The notes under the pieces: model-generated
Database searches by the model: none
What the model was told of the DNA's origin: nothing
Seen by the model: the letters and a program-made list of their open reading frames with translations, nothing else
Made by a program: the position numbers and the translations under genes
Shown: positions 22,226 to 30,474 of the stretch, piece after piece
Position numbering within the stretch: the first letter of the stretch is position 1
Layout: each line of letters starts with the position of its first letter
NCBI GenBank assembly: GCA_946479075.1
Contig: CAMLDT010000014.1
Location: 1-31,283 of the forward strand
Direction: 5' to 3'
Source of the DNA: an uncultured Polaromonas sp.
GTDB lineage: Bacteria; Pseudomonadota; Gammaproteobacteria; Burkholderiales; Burkholderiaceae
DNA length: 31,283 nt

Positions 22226-23104
22226 TCAGGTGGTAAAAAAATTCAGCGCCTCGTCCAGCAGCAAGGCCGGTGCTTCTTCGGCAATGTAGTGGCCGCAAGG
22301 CAGTGAACGGCCGGAGACCTCGCCGGCACACGCCCGCCAGAGCGCCAGCACATCAAAACTCTGGCCAACGGCGCCATGCTCACCCCACAGCACGCGCAGC
22401 GGCTGCGCCAGCTTGCGGCCTGCAGCCAGATGGGCACGGTCATGCGCCAGGTCCACGCCGGCGGAAGCACGGTAATCTTCACAAATGGCCTCGCCGCTGC
22501 CTGGAATCTGCACACAGCGCTCGTATTCGGCCATGGCCCCGGCTGAAAAAGCGGCCAGCCCGGCGTGGCGTTTGCCCATCACGCTGCGGATGTAACGGAC
22601 CGGGTCACTGTTGATCAGCGCTTCGGGCAGGGGCGGCGGCTGGATCAGGAAAAACCAGTGCCAGTAAGCACGCGCAAACGCCTCCGAGGTGTTCTCGTAC
22701 ATGGCCAGCGTGGGCGCGATGTCCAGCAGCATCATTCTTTCGACAGCCGCCGGGTGGTCGGCCGCCAGGCGGTGTGCCACGCGCGCACCGCGGTCATGCG
22801 CCAGCACCTGAAAATGCCCGAAGCCATGGTGGCGCATCACGGCCATCGCATCCAGCGCCATGGCACGTTTTGAATGGTTGACGTGTTCGGGATCGGCTGC
22901 GGGCCGCACAGAATCGCCGTAGCCACGCAAGTCCATCATCACCACGGTGAAATGCCTCGCGAGTTCGCTGGCCACCCGGTGCCACATCACATGGGTTTGC
23001 GGATGCCCATGAATCAGCAGCAGCGGAGCGCCCTGCCCGCCCCGCAGCGTTCGCAGCACGCCGGCCGGCCCGCCAATATCCTGCTGAACAAATCCCTCAA
23101 ACAT
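22226..23104 (-). CDS. Haloacetate (fluoroacetate) dehalogenase-like alpha/beta hydrolase
   Basis: A 292-residue alpha/beta hydrolase. The nucleophile is an aspartate, Asp104, in AHDRGARVAHR, not serine. Arg105 and Arg108 would bind the substrate carboxylate, Asp128 and His272 (CGHYIAEE) complete the triad, and His149-Trp150 (YWHWFF) with Tyr211 (EDYRA) correspond to the halide-binding pocket described for fluoroacetate dehalogenases. The oxyanion-side HGHPQTHVMWH and NHSKRAMALD blocks also fit. The predicted reaction is haloacetate plus water to glycolate plus halide; whether it accepts fluoride cannot be told. It starts at the ATG complementary to 23102-23104, divergent from a LysR regulator, and is co-transcribed with the TtuC/DmlA-like dehydrogenase. 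Confidence 0.88.
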   Translation of the reverse strand: MFEGFVQQDIGGPAGVLRTLRGGQGAPLLLIHGHPQTHVMWHRVASELARHFTVVMMDLRGYGDSVRPAADPEHVNHSKRAMALDAMAVMRHHGFGHFQVLAHDRGARVAHRLAADHPAAVERMMLLDIAPTLAMYENTSEAFARAYWHWFFLIQPPPLPEALINSDPVRYIRSVMGKRHAGLAAFSAGAMAEYERCVQIPGSGEAICEDYRASAGVDLAHDRAHLAAGRKLAQPLRVLWGEHGAVGQSFDVLALWRACAGEVSGRSLPCGHYIAEEAPALLLDEALNFFTT

Positions 23105-23200
23105 GGGGTTGCCTGCGGCGGTGGTGAATCTCTGTCCTGGTTGTCTCTGGCGTTGTCATGCTGGACGTATTTTTGCGCAAGCCGCCTGCCCTATTCAAGC

Positions 23201-23222
23201 AATAATCCGTCAATTGATTATT
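23201..23222. promoter_or_regulatory. Inverted repeat, candidate LysR operator
   Basis: AATAATC, 8-bp spacer, GATTATT: a perfect 7-bp inverted repeat in the 133-bp divergent region between the dehalogenase gene and the LysR gene. It includes T-N11-A-like spacing and is A/T-rich against a GC-rich background. It lies 15 bp before the LysR start and 96 bp before the dehalogenase start, the usual autoregulation/activation arrangement. Confidence 0.65.
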
Positions 23223-23237
23223 CTTCCAAAGACAAGA

Positions 23238-24212
23238 ATGGACCGTGGTGACCTGGAACTTGTGCTGGCGGTGCGCGAACACGCCAGCCTGAGCGGTGCA
23301 GCCATCAGCCTCGATCTGGCGCCGCCGGTGGTGACGCGGCGGCTGGCCGCGCTGGAAGCCCGCCTCGGCCAGCGGCTGTTCCAGCGCACCACCCGGCGCG
23401 TCAGCCCGACCGCCGAAGGCGAGACGGTGTGTGAACGCGCCGAGGTTCTGCTGCGCGGTTTCACGGACCTCGAAGCGGAGCTGCAGGAGCGCAAGGCCGA
23501 GCCCACGGGTCTGATCCGGCTCGCGGCCACGCTGGGTTTCGGGCGCTTGTGGCTGGGACCGGCGCTGGCCAGTTTCCAGGAACGCTACCCCCGCCTGGAC
23601 ATCCAGCTGCAATTGAGCGAACACCTGCCGGACCTGGCTGCGGAAGGTTTCGATGGGGCGGTCTGGTTGTGGCAGGTCGAAGGGCGGCAAGCCGCGCAGT
23701 GGGTGTCGCGCCGGCTGGCGCGCAACCAGCGCGTGCTGGTGGCTTCCCCGCGTTACGTGCGGCAGCATGGCCTGCCTGCCAGCCTGGACGAGTTGCAACA
23801 CCACGCCTGCCTGATCGTTCGGGAAAACGCCGGCGCCACCGGCCAGCGTTTTGACATCTGGCCGCTGCAAAAGGAACGCGACAAGGCGCCGGCGCGGGTC
23901 CGCGTGCACGGACCGCTGTCGAGCAATTCGGGTGAACTGGTGCGTGACTGGTGCCTGGCCGGCCGCGGCATCATGTTGCGCAGCCTGTGGGACATCGCAC
24001 CCCAGCTGGGCAACGGTGAGCTGGTGCGCGTCTTGCCGACCTATGCCATGCCGGATGCCGACATCCACTGGCTGGCGCCCTACCGCACGGACTCACCGCG
24101 CCGCATCCGCTTGCTCGTCGATTTTTTGCTCACGCAGTTCCAGGGCGCCCCCTGGAAAACTACGGCGCAGGCCGCGCGGGCCGCACCACGAGGCTCACGC
24201 CCAGCGCCGTGA
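23238..24212 (+). CDS. LysR family transcriptional regulator
   Basis: A 324-residue regulator. The N-terminal winged helix-turn-helix (LELVLAVREHASLSGAAISL, then VVTRRLAALEARLGQRLFQR) fits LysR type, followed by TTRRVSPTAEGE and an effector-binding domain (LIRLAATLGFGRLWLGPALA). The arrangement of residues resembles the CrgA/AaeR-like group. ATG 23238 gives the normal LysR N-terminus; longer in-frame starts pass into the dehalogenase promoter and coding sequence. Probably controls the divergent dehalogenase/dehydrogenase operon. The 3' end overlaps the convergent EamA gene by 53 bp, and the last ~25 residues (Ala/Arg/Pro-rich) look like non-family extension into that gene. Confidence 0.92.
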   Translation: MDRGDLELVLAVREHASLSGAAISLDLAPPVVTRRLAALEARLGQRLFQRTTRRVSPTAEGETVCERAEVLLRGFTDLEAELQERKAEPTGLIRLAATLGFGRLWLGPALASFQERYPRLDIQLQLSEHLPDLAAEGFDGAVWLWQVEGRQAAQWVSRRLARNQRVLVASPRYVRQHGLPASLDELQHHACLIVRENAGATGQRFDIWPLQKERDKAPARVRVHGPLSSNSGELVRDWCLAGRGIMLRSLWDIAPQLGNGELVRVLPTYAMPDADIHWLAPYRTDSPRRIRLLVDFLLTQFQGAPWKTTAQAARAAPRGSRPAP

Positions 24213-25068
24213 GTGCCGTGCCGGCAACCGTGACCAGCGTGATGCTTTCACCAAACAGCAGCCAGGCCATCAGCGCCGTGGTGGGTGGGACCAGGTACAG
24301 CAGGCTGGTCACGGCGGTGGCCGCGCCGCGCTGGATCAGCATGTAGAGCAGCGAGCTGCCGCCCAGTGTCAGGCCCAGCACCGACCACGCCAGTGCGCCC
24401 ACAAAGCCTCCCGTCCACTGAACCGTTTCGGCTTCCAGAAAGGTGAACGGCAGGGTCACCAGCAAGGCAGCGCCGAGCTGAATGGCGTTGGCGCTGCGCA
24501 CATCGGCGGGCTGGACAAAGCGCTTCTGGTAAAGCGTGCCGGCGGTGATGCTCAGCAGCGCAAAAACCGCCCAGGCCAGGGTGTAGGCCGTGGCTTCGTT
24601 GCCCGCGCCGAACTTGCGCGACACGACCAGCAGCAGACCGGCCAGGCCCAGCACCAGACCCAGCCACTGGCGCGCACTGACGCGGCTTTTGCCCGCGCCC
24701 GACTCGCCCATCTGCGACACCCAGACGGCCGTCAGCACCGGCTGCAGGCCGACCACCAGCGCCGACAGGCCAGACCCCATGCCGCCCTTGATCGCGGACC
24801 AGACCCCACTGAGGTAACCCGCGTGAATCAGGATGCCGGTGACGGCAAGATGCAGCCACTGCGCACGGCTGGCCGGCCAGGCCACCCGCGCCATGACGAT
24901 CCAGACCATGAAACACAGCAGCGACAAGGCGTAACGTATGGCCAGAAAGCTGAGCGGCGGCGCGTAAGGCAGGCCGTATTTGGCGACGATGAAGCCGGTG
25001 CTCCAGATCAGCACAAAAACAGCAGACATCGCCCGGACCAGGGCGTCGTTGGATGCGGGCCTGCTCAT
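24160..25068 (-). CDS. EamA-family (DMT superfamily) transporter
   Basis: A 302-residue membrane protein with ten hydrophobic helices in two EamA halves (first half starting AVFVLIWSTGFIVAKYGLPY, second starting near LAWAVFALLSITAGTLYQKR). This is the drug/metabolite exporter superfamily, typically amino-acid or metabolite efflux; the substrate is not predictable. Its ATG (complementary to 25066-25068) overlaps the pgsA stop in ATGA, so it is translated with pgsA, although no functional tie to phospholipid synthesis is known to me. It overlaps the convergent LysR gene by 53 bp. Confidence 0.9.
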   Translation of the reverse strand: MSRPASNDALVRAMSAVFVLIWSTGFIVAKYGLPYAPPLSFLAIRYALSLLCFMVWIVMARVAWPASRAQWLHLAVTGILIHAGYLSGVWSAIKGGMGSGLSALVVGLQPVLTAVWVSQMGESGAGKSRVSARQWLGLVLGLAGLLLVVSRKFGAGNEATAYTLAWAVFALLSITAGTLYQKRFVQPADVRSANAIQLGAALLVTLPFTFLEAETVQWTGGFVGALAWSVLGLTLGGSSLLYMLIQRGAATAVTSLLYLVPPTTALMAWLLFGESITLVTVAGTALTALGVSLVVRPARPAP

Positions 25069-25631
25069 TTGGCGCGGGCGCGGATTTCGGGAATGGCTTT
25101 TTTCAGGTAATAAATCATGGACCAGACCGTCAGGATGGCCGACAGCCAGATCAGCCAGGTGCCCCACAGGTTGGTGTCCACGAAGCCAAAAAGATCCCGG
25201 TCATACAGCAGGAACGGGATCGCCACCATCTGCACCGTCGTCTTGACCTTGCCGAGCATGTGCACCGCCACGCTTTTGGTGGCGCCTATCAGGGCCATCC
25301 ACTCACGCAGCGCGGAAATGGCAATTTCCCGGCCGATGATGATGAGCGCCACAAACACATCGATGCGGTCCAGGTGCACCAGCACCAGCAGGGAGGCGCA
25401 CACCAGGAACTTGTCGGCAACCGGGTCGAGGAAAGCGCCAAAGGAAGAAGTCTGGTTCAGTTTGCGCGCCAGGTAGCCATCCAGCCAGTCGGTGGCAGCG
25501 AACACCACGAACATCACGGTGGCAATCAGGTTGGCCTTTTCCGGCGCAATGTCGATGTAGAAGACCCCCACAATCAGCGGAATCGCGACAATGCGCGTCC
25601 AGGTCATCACGGTGGGTATGGTCAGGAACAT
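25065..25631 (-). CDS. pgsA: CDP-diacylglycerol-glycerol-3-phosphate 3-phosphatidyltransferase
   Basis: A 188-residue membrane enzyme that makes phosphatidylglycerol phosphate from CDP-diacylglycerol and glycerol-3-phosphate at the inner membrane. The CDP-alcohol phosphotransferase motif D-x2-D-G-x2-A-R-x8-G-x3-D-x3-D is complete (DWLDGYLARKL to GAFLDPVADK). Length agrees with E. coli PgsA (182). The ATG complementary to 25629-25631 gives the normal N-terminus (FLTIPTVMTWTRI). It lies 106 bp after uvrC, the same uvrC-pgsA order as in E. coli, and overlaps the EamA gene. Its product feeds cardiolipin synthase, encoded at 16917. Confidence 0.95.
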   Translation of the reverse strand: MFLTIPTVMTWTRIVAIPLIVGVFYIDIAPEKANLIATVMFVVFAATDWLDGYLARKLNQTSSFGAFLDPVADKFLVCASLLVLVHLDRIDVFVALIIIGREIAISALREWMALIGATKSVAVHMLGKVKTTVQMVAIPFLLYDRDLFGFVDTNLWGTWLIWLSAILTVWSMIYYLKKAIPEIRARAK

Positions 25632-25737
25632 CACCCGATTTTGGCATGAGCCGGCAAGGGCCGACCGCTTGCTGCAGCGGCACCCCTGAAATAGACCGGC
25701 TTCCTGCCCGCTCCGTGGTTCAAATGCCAACCGGCAC

Positions 25738-27651
25738 TCAGTGCAGCGCGCGGTAGATTTCGTCGGCCAGTTCGCGGGAAATGCCTTCCACGGTGGCGAT
25801 GTCTTCGGCGCTCGCAGACGTCACGCCACGTATCCCGCCGAAGCGCTGCAGCAGGCTGGCGCGTTTTTTGGGGCCGATGCCGGCAATGTCCTCCAGCCGG
25901 CTGGCGCCGACCCGCACCTTGGCGCGTTTGGCGCGCATGCCGGTGATGGCAAACCGGTGGGCCTCGTCGCGGATCTGGGCGATCAACATCAGCGCGGCGG
26001 AATCCCGGCCGAGATAGACCTTCTCACGCCCATCGGCAAACACCAGTTCTTCAAGACCCACCTTGCGGCCCTCGCCCTTTTCAACGCCGGCGATGAGACC
26101 GAGGTCCAGTCCCAGTTCCTCAAATACCTCGCGCGCCATAGCCACCTGGCCCTTGCCTCCATCGATCAGCACCAGATCCGGCAACCGTGCGGTGTTGTTG
26201 CGCGCCGCTTCGGCGAGTTTGCTGTAGCGGCGCATCAGCACCTGGCGCATGGCGGCGTAGTCGTCGCCCGGCGTGATGCCGTCGATGTTGTAGCGCCGGT
26301 ATTCCGCACTTTGCATCTTGTGACCGTGAAACACCACACACGAGGCCTGGGTGGATTCACCGGCGGTGTGCGAGATGTCAAAACACTCGATGCGCAGGGC
26401 GTCGAGGTTGTCCAGCGACAACTCCAGCGCCTCGGCCAGTGCCCGCGTGCGCGCCTGCTGCGAGCCCTGCTCGGCCAGCAGGCGGGCGAGCTGGAGGTCG
26501 GCGTTTTTCTGCGCCATTTCCAGCCAGATGCGGCGCTGCTCGCGCGGCTGGTGGATGGCGCTGACCTTGTTGCCGGTCTGCATGATCAGCGCCGCAATCA
26601 GGGCCTTGTCCACCGGCTCACTGCAAACCAGCACGGGCGGCACCGGCACGCCGACGTAGTGCTGGGCGATGAAGGCTTCCAGCACCAGCGCTTCCAGGCT
26701 TTTGAGCTTGCCGGATGCCGCAGCGGCGCTGGCGTCCATGCTGTCTTCGTCCAGTCCGGCCATGTCGGCCGCGTGTTCCACGTGGGTCGGAAAGTACGGC
26801 CGGTCACCCAGGTGCCGGCCACCGCGCACCATGGCCAGGTTCACGCAGGCCTTGCCGCCAAAAACCTTCACAGCCAGGATGTCCACATCCTTGTCGCCGC
26901 CGATTTCCATGGACTGCTGGTGCAGCACCTTGGACAGCGCCGACATCTGGTTGCGCAGTTCGGCCGCCTGCTCGAACTCCAGCTTTTCCGCGTGGCCGCG
27001 CATCTGCTTTTCAAGCTCGGTCAGGATGTCTTCGGCCTGGCCCTGCAAAAACCGCTCGGCATTGGCGACATCGAGAGCGTACTGCTCTGGCGTGACATGG
27101 CCCACGCAGGGCGCCGAGCAGCGCTTGATCTGGTACAGCAGGCAGGGCCGCGTGCGGTTGTTGAAGACGGTGTCTTCGCAGGTGCGCAGCTTGAACACCT
27201 TTTGCAGCAGCAAAATCGTTTCCTTGACCGCCCAGGCGCTGGGATAAGGCCCGAAGTAGCTGTGCTTTTTTTCCACCGCGCCGCGGTAGTAGGCCACGCG
27301 GGGAAAGGTGTGGGACGCCAGCTTGAGATAGGGGTAACTCTTGTCGTCGCGGAACAGGATGTTGAACTTCGGATTCAACGTCTTGATCAGGTTGTTTTCC
27401 AGCAGCAGCGCTTCGGCCTCGGACCGCACCACCGTGGTCTCCATGCGCGCGATCTTCGTGACCATGTGGCCGATGCGCGTGCCGCCATGGTTTTTCTGGA
27501 AGTAGGTGGAAACGCGTTTTTTCAGGTCGCGCGCCTTGCCAACGTAAAGCACACCGCCTTCGGCATCGAAATAGCGGTACACGCCCGGCATGGCCGGCAG
27601 GGCGGCGACTTCGCTGAGCAACTGGGGATCAAATTCGTGGGGAACGGTCAT
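25738..27651 (-). CDS. uvrC: UvrABC system protein C (excinuclease subunit)
   Basis: A 637-residue nucleotide-excision-repair nuclease. The N-terminal GIY-YIG domain ([20 protein letters not shown], residues about 20-40, with [11 protein letters not shown]) makes the 3' incision. A cysteine cluster ([16 protein letters not shown]) follows, then the UVR UvrB-binding motif ([20 protein letters not shown]), the RNase H-like endonuclease domain ([29 protein letters not shown]) that makes the 5' incision, and C-terminal helix-hairpin-helix repeats ([20 protein letters not shown]). All parts are intact. The ATG complementary to 27649-27651 matches the family start; the open frame extends ~240 codons further opposite earP but without meaning. 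It is divergent from earP with only 39 bp between start codons. Confidence 0.97.
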   Translation of the reverse strand: MTVPHEFDPQLLSEVAALPAMPGVYRYFDAEGGVLYVGKARDLKKRVSTYFQKNHGGTRIGHMVTKIARMETTVVRSEAEALLLENNLIKTLNPKFNILFRDDKSYPYLKLASHTFPRVAYYRGAVEKKHSYFGPYPSAWAVKETILLLQKVFKLRTCEDTVFNNRTRPCLLYQIKRCSAPCVGHVTPEQYALDVANAERFLQGQAEDILTELEKQMRGHAEKLEFEQAAELRNQMSALSKVLHQQSMEIGGDKDVDILAVKVFGGKACVNLAMVRGGRHLGDRPYFPTHVEHAADMAGLDEDSMDASAAAASGKLKSLEALVLEAFIAQHYVGVPVPPVLVCSEPVDKALIAALIMQTGNKVSAIHQPREQRRIWLEMAQKNADLQLARLLAEQGSQQARTRALAEALELSLDNLDALRIECFDISHTAGESTQASCVVFHGHKMQSAEYRRYNIDGITPGDDYAAMRQVLMRRYSKLAEAARNNTARLPDLVLIDGGKGQVAMAREVFEELGLDLGLIAGVEKGEGRKVGLEELVFADGREKVYLGRDSAALMLIAQIRDEAHRFAITGMRAKRAKVRVGASRLEDIAGIGPKKRASLLQRFGGIRGVTSASAEDIATVEGISRELADEIYRALH

Positions 27652-27690
27652 GGTGAGGTCGGAAGTAACCGTATTGTGGACAATCCGGGC

Positions 27691-28803
27691 ATGGATCGCA
27701 GCCGGCAGTGGGACATATTTTGCAAAGTCATCGACAACCATGGCGACATTGGTGTCTGCTGGCGCCTGAGTGCCGACCTGGCGGCGCGCGGGCAGCAGGT
27801 GCGGCTGTGGGTCGATGACGCATCCGCGCTGGCGTGGATGGCGCCCCGCGGGCAAAGCGGCGTGACCGTGCTCCCCTGGACCGAGCCCCTGGGCATGAAC
27901 CTGATGCGCCTGGACAGCGCACCGTGCGAGGTGCTGGTGGAAGCCTTCGGTTGCGAGATTGCTCCTGAATTCATAGCTGCCTGCGCAGCACAGACGGGGG
28001 CTGGAGGCCCAAAACCCGTATGGATCAACCTGGAATACCTGTCTGCGGAACCGTATGTGGCGCGTTGCCACGCCCTGCCCTCGCTGGTGCAACGCGGGCC
28101 GGCGGCGGGCTGGACCAAATGGTTTTTTTACCCCGGCTTCACGGCCGCAACAGGCGGCCTGCTGCGCGAACCGGCACTGGCGCAGCTGCAGGCGGATTTC
28201 GACCGCAGCGCCTGGCTGGCCACTCACCACATCACCGGAGCCGGCGAGCAACTGGTGAGCCTGTTCTGTTACGAGCCGCCCGCCCTTGCCGGCTTGCTGG
28301 CAGGGTTTGAGCAATCCGGCCTGGACGGCCAGCCGGTGCGCCTGCTGGTGGCCGCCGGGCGCGCCACGGCCGCCGTGCAAGCCGTGATGAATGATAAAAA
28401 TCGGCTCCAGCCCTTTACTGACAAGCGCGGGCTGCTATCAATTTCATACCTTCCCCTGCTGGAGCAGACCGATTTTGATCACCTGCTCTGGGCCTGCGAC
28501 CTCAACTTCGTGCGCGGCGAAGACTCCGTGGTGAGGGCGCTGTGGGCCGGCAAGCCCTTTGTCTGGCACATCTACCCGCAGGACGACGACGCCCACCAGG
28601 CCAAGCTGCAGGCGTTTTTGGACATGCTGGAGGCGCCCGCATCCCTGCGCACTTTTCACGAAGTCTGGAACGGCGGGAACCTGCCGCTGGCAGCGCCGGA
28701 CCTGCCGGCGTGGGCGGACTGTGCAGCCACGGCCCGCGAGCGTCTGATGGCTGAGCCAAACCTCAGCACCCGCCTGCTCGGGTTTGTGGCAAAAAAAAGC
28801 TAA
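27691..28803 (+). CDS. earP: EF-P arginine rhamnosyltransferase EarP
   Basis: A 370-residue inverting glycosyltransferase that attaches rhamnose from dTDP-rhamnose to Arg32 of elongation factor P. Catalytic Asp15 and Asp19 lie in [14 protein letters not shown], and the sugar-nucleotide site includes Glu277 ([20 protein letters not shown]), matching the family's D13/D17/E273 pattern in Pseudomonas putida. The [10 protein letters not shown] and FFYPGFT blocks are conserved. ATG 27691 gives the canonical N-terminus; the same frame is open ~1.9 kb further upstream opposite uvrC, which is a codon-bias artefact. Two 54-bp interspersed repeats are read through in this gene (residues 91-108 and 236-254). 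Total length is still normal, so they sit in variable loops. Its substrate gene efp follows 106 bp downstream. Confidence 0.96.
   Translation: MDRSRQWDIFCKVIDNHGDIGVCWRLSADLAARGQQVRLWVDDASALAWMAPRGQSGVTVLPWTEPLGMNLMRLDSAPCEVLVEAFGCEIAPEFIAACAAQTGAGGPKPVWINLEYLSAEPYVARCHALPSLVQRGPAAGWTKWFFYPGFTAATGGLLREPALAQLQADFDRSAWLATHHITGAGEQLVSLFCYEPPALAGLLAGFEQSGLDGQPVRLLVAAGRATAAVQAVMNDKNRLQPFTDKRGLLSISYLPLLEQTDFDHLLWACDLNFVRGEDSVVRALWAGKPFVWHIYPQDDDAHQAKLQAFLDMLEAPASLRTFHEVWNGGNLPLAAPDLPAWADCAATARERLMAEPNLSTRLLGFVAKKS
27961..28014 (-). repeat. 54-bp interspersed repeat, copy E, inside earP
   Basis: In inverse orientation to earP. By hand alignment it matches copy A at about 36 of 54 positions, including an uninterrupted 17-bp block, GACGGGGGCTGGAGGCC, and ATAGCT near the other end. 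It starts exactly on a codon boundary and encodes 18 residues (91-108, from APEFIAA to GAGGPK), just before the conserved WINLEYL. Confidence 0.72.
28397..28450 (+). repeat. 54-bp interspersed repeat, copy F, inside earP
   Basis: Same orientation as earP. It shares GGCTCCAGCCCTTT and GACAAGCGC with copy C and GCTATCAAT with copy A; about 39 of 54 positions match copy C. It is translated as residues 236-254 ([19 protein letters not shown]), ending 23 residues before Glu277. Confidence 0.82.
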
Positions 28804-28806
28804 AAT
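28801..28806 (+). promoter_or_regulatory. Possible -10 box of an efp promoter
   Basis: TAAAAT overlaps the earP stop codon, preceded by an A-tract and GC. The -35 at normal spacing is weak, so this is only a candidate. It would give efp a leader of about 95 nt and allow efp to be made in excess over earP. Confidence 0.4.
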
Positions 28807-28909
28807 CAAGGGCTTTGCGGAGAGTCCCGACCGGGCCGGCCGCACAACCTGCCGCCGGACCAGCGCCTTGAATCCGCGTTCTGCGGCCTAGCCTCAAGTA
28901 AGAACTGTT

Positions 28910-29464
28910 ATGAAAATCGCTCAAGAAATACGCGCTGGCAACGTCATCATGCACGGCAAGGACCCGATGGTGGTGCTCAAGACTGAATACAGCCGCGGTG
29001 GGCGCAATTCCGCCACCGTGCGCATGAAACTCAAAAGCCTGGTGGCCAACTTCAACACCGAGCAGGTGTTCAAGGCCGACGACAAGATCGACCAGGTCAT
29101 CCTCGACAAGAAGGACTGCACCTACTCCTACTTCGCCGACCCGCTCTACGTCTGCATGGATGCCGACTACAACCAGTACGAAGTCGAAGCCGAGAACATG
29201 GGCGACTCGCTGAACTACCTGCAGGACGGCATGGAACTCGAAGTCGTGTTCTACGACGGCAAGGCCATCTCGGTCGAGCTGCCGACCAGCGTGCAGCGCG
29301 AGATCACCTGGACCGAGCCGGCCGTCAAGGGCGACACCTCCGGCAAGGTGCTCAAACCCGCCAAGCTGGCCACCGGGTTCGAGATCGGCGTGCCGATTTT
29401 TGTGGCCCAGGGCGACCTGGTCGAGATCGACACACGCACCGGCGAATACCGCAAACGCGTCTGA
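28910..29464 (+). CDS. efp: Elongation factor P
   Basis: A 184-residue translation factor that relieves ribosomes stalled at polyproline. The KOW-like N domain carries the modification loop SRGGRNS with Arg32 at the tip, the residue rhamnosylated by EarP, rather than the lysine used by EpmA-type EF-P. Two OB domains follow ([33 protein letters not shown]; then [19 protein letters not shown]). Length is typical. ATG 28910 has only a weak ribosome-binding site (AAGTAAGAA). A strong terminator follows at 29494-29517. The earP-efp order is standard for the rhamnose type. Confidence 0.98.
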   Translation: MKIAQEIRAGNVIMHGKDPMVVLKTEYSRGGRNSATVRMKLKSLVANFNTEQVFKADDKIDQVILDKKDCTYSYFADPLYVCMDADYNQYEVEAENMGDSLNYLQDGMELEVVFYDGKAISVELPTSVQREITWTEPAVKGDTSGKVLKPAKLATGFEIGVPIFVAQGDLVEIDTRTGEYRKRV

Positions 29465-29493
29465 GGCTGACCGCCCCTCCGCGGCATTCTGGC

Positions 29494-29517
29494 AAAGGCT
29501 CCTGACGGAGCCTTTTT
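29494..29517 (+). terminator. Rho-independent terminator after efp
   Basis: AAAGGCTCC, loop TGAC, GGAGCCTTT then TT: a 9-bp stem ending in a run of five T. It is 29 bp after the efp stop. Confidence 0.92.
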
Positions 29518-29544
29518 GCATCCCGAAACCTTTCAAGGCGACGC

Positions 29545-30408
29545 ATGGAACAAACCGACGATTTATCTGCCAGACGGCTTGCAGACGCATGGGCAGAACT
29601 GCAGGCCCACGCCGACGGCGGCATGGCCCTTCAGGCCGATGCCTACCGGCTGGCCTTCGCCGACCCGGAGTTCCTGCTGCGGCGCGAAACCCGCGGCATC
29701 CGCTTCCAGCTGGAGATGCTCAAGCCGGACATGGAGCAGCAGGCCCAGGGCATTGAAAACACCATCGTGGTCTTCGGCAGCGCACGTTTCCCGGCACCGG
29801 AGCAGGCCCAGGAGGCCTTGAAGCTGGCCCGCGAAAGCGGCGATGCCCAGGCCCTGGCGCTGGCCGAACGCCACGTACGCAACGCCGCCTTCTATGACCA
29901 GGCGCGACTGTTCGGACGCCTGGTGGCGGCGCACAGCAAGCAGCGGCCGGCTGCCGAGCAACTGTTCATTTGCACCGGCGGCGGGCCCGGCATCATGGAA
30001 GCAGCCAACCGCGGCGCGCACGAAATGGGTGTGCCCACCGTGGGCCTCAACATCGCGCTGCCGCACGAGCAAAGCTCCAACCCCTATGTCACGCCGTCGC
30101 TGAGCTTCAAGTTCCACTACTTTGCGCTGCGCAAGATGCACTTCATGATGCGCGCCAAGGCGCTGGTGGCGTTTCCGGGCGGCTTTGGCACGCTCGACGA
30201 GCTGTTCGAGGTCATCACCCTGGTGCAGACCCGCAAGGCCAAACCCGTGCCCATCATCCTGTTCGGTTCGGACTACTGGAAGCGCCTGCTGAACTTCGAT
30301 GTGCTGATCGATGAAGGCGCCATCTCGCGCGAGGACCTCAAGCTTTTCGAATACGTCGATGATCCGCAGGTGGCCTGGGACGCCATCAAAACCTTTTACA
30401 AGCTCTGA
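29545..30408 (+). CDS. LOG family protein (cytokinin riboside 5'-monophosphate phosphoribohydrolase-like)
   Basis: A 287-residue protein of the LOG / 'lysine decarboxylase-like' Rossmann family. The GGGPGIMEAANRGA block and the PGGFGTLDELFE motif (P-G-G-x-G-T-x-x-E) are intact, as is the SARF strand near VVFGSARFPAP. Known members hydrolyse nucleoside 5'-monophosphates to base and ribose 5-phosphate. This is the long variant with about 70 extra N-terminal residues, which look helical. Older annotation as lysine decarboxylase is not supported by the sequence. The start ATG 29545 follows the efp terminator, with weak ribosome-binding sequence (AAGGCGACGC). It is convergent with the MFS gene. 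Confidence 0.9.
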   Translation: MEQTDDLSARRLADAWAELQAHADGGMALQADAYRLAFADPEFLLRRETRGIRFQLEMLKPDMEQQAQGIENTIVVFGSARFPAPEQAQEALKLARESGDAQALALAERHVRNAAFYDQARLFGRLVAAHSKQRPAAEQLFICTGGGPGIMEAANRGAHEMGVPTVGLNIALPHEQSSNPYVTPSLSFKFHYFALRKMHFMMRAKALVAFPGGFGTLDELFEVITLVQTRKAKPVPIILFGSDYWKRLLNFDVLIDEGAISREDLKLFEYVDDPQVAWDAIKTFYKL

Positions 30409-30474
30409 ACAGGGTCCCACGTTCGCTGGTTTTGCGTAGCGCTCTGCCCCTCTTGGGGCGTTCCAGGTCTCGGG

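Noticed and set aside
24160..24212. 53-bp overlap of LysR and EamA genes as a sign of a frameshifted LysR stop
   Set aside because: Both frames are clean and the genes are convergent; a small LysR C-terminal extension explains it without an error.
25741..27690. Open frame of about 1.95 kb antisense to uvrC and in phase with earP
   Set aside because: It is an effect of GC-rich codon use opposite uvrC; the translation has no family features and the EarP N-terminus starts cleanly at 27691.
30446..30459. GCCCC-TCTT-GGGGC hairpin between the LOG gene and the MFS gene
   Set aside because: Five-bp stem without a T-run; not enough for a terminator.
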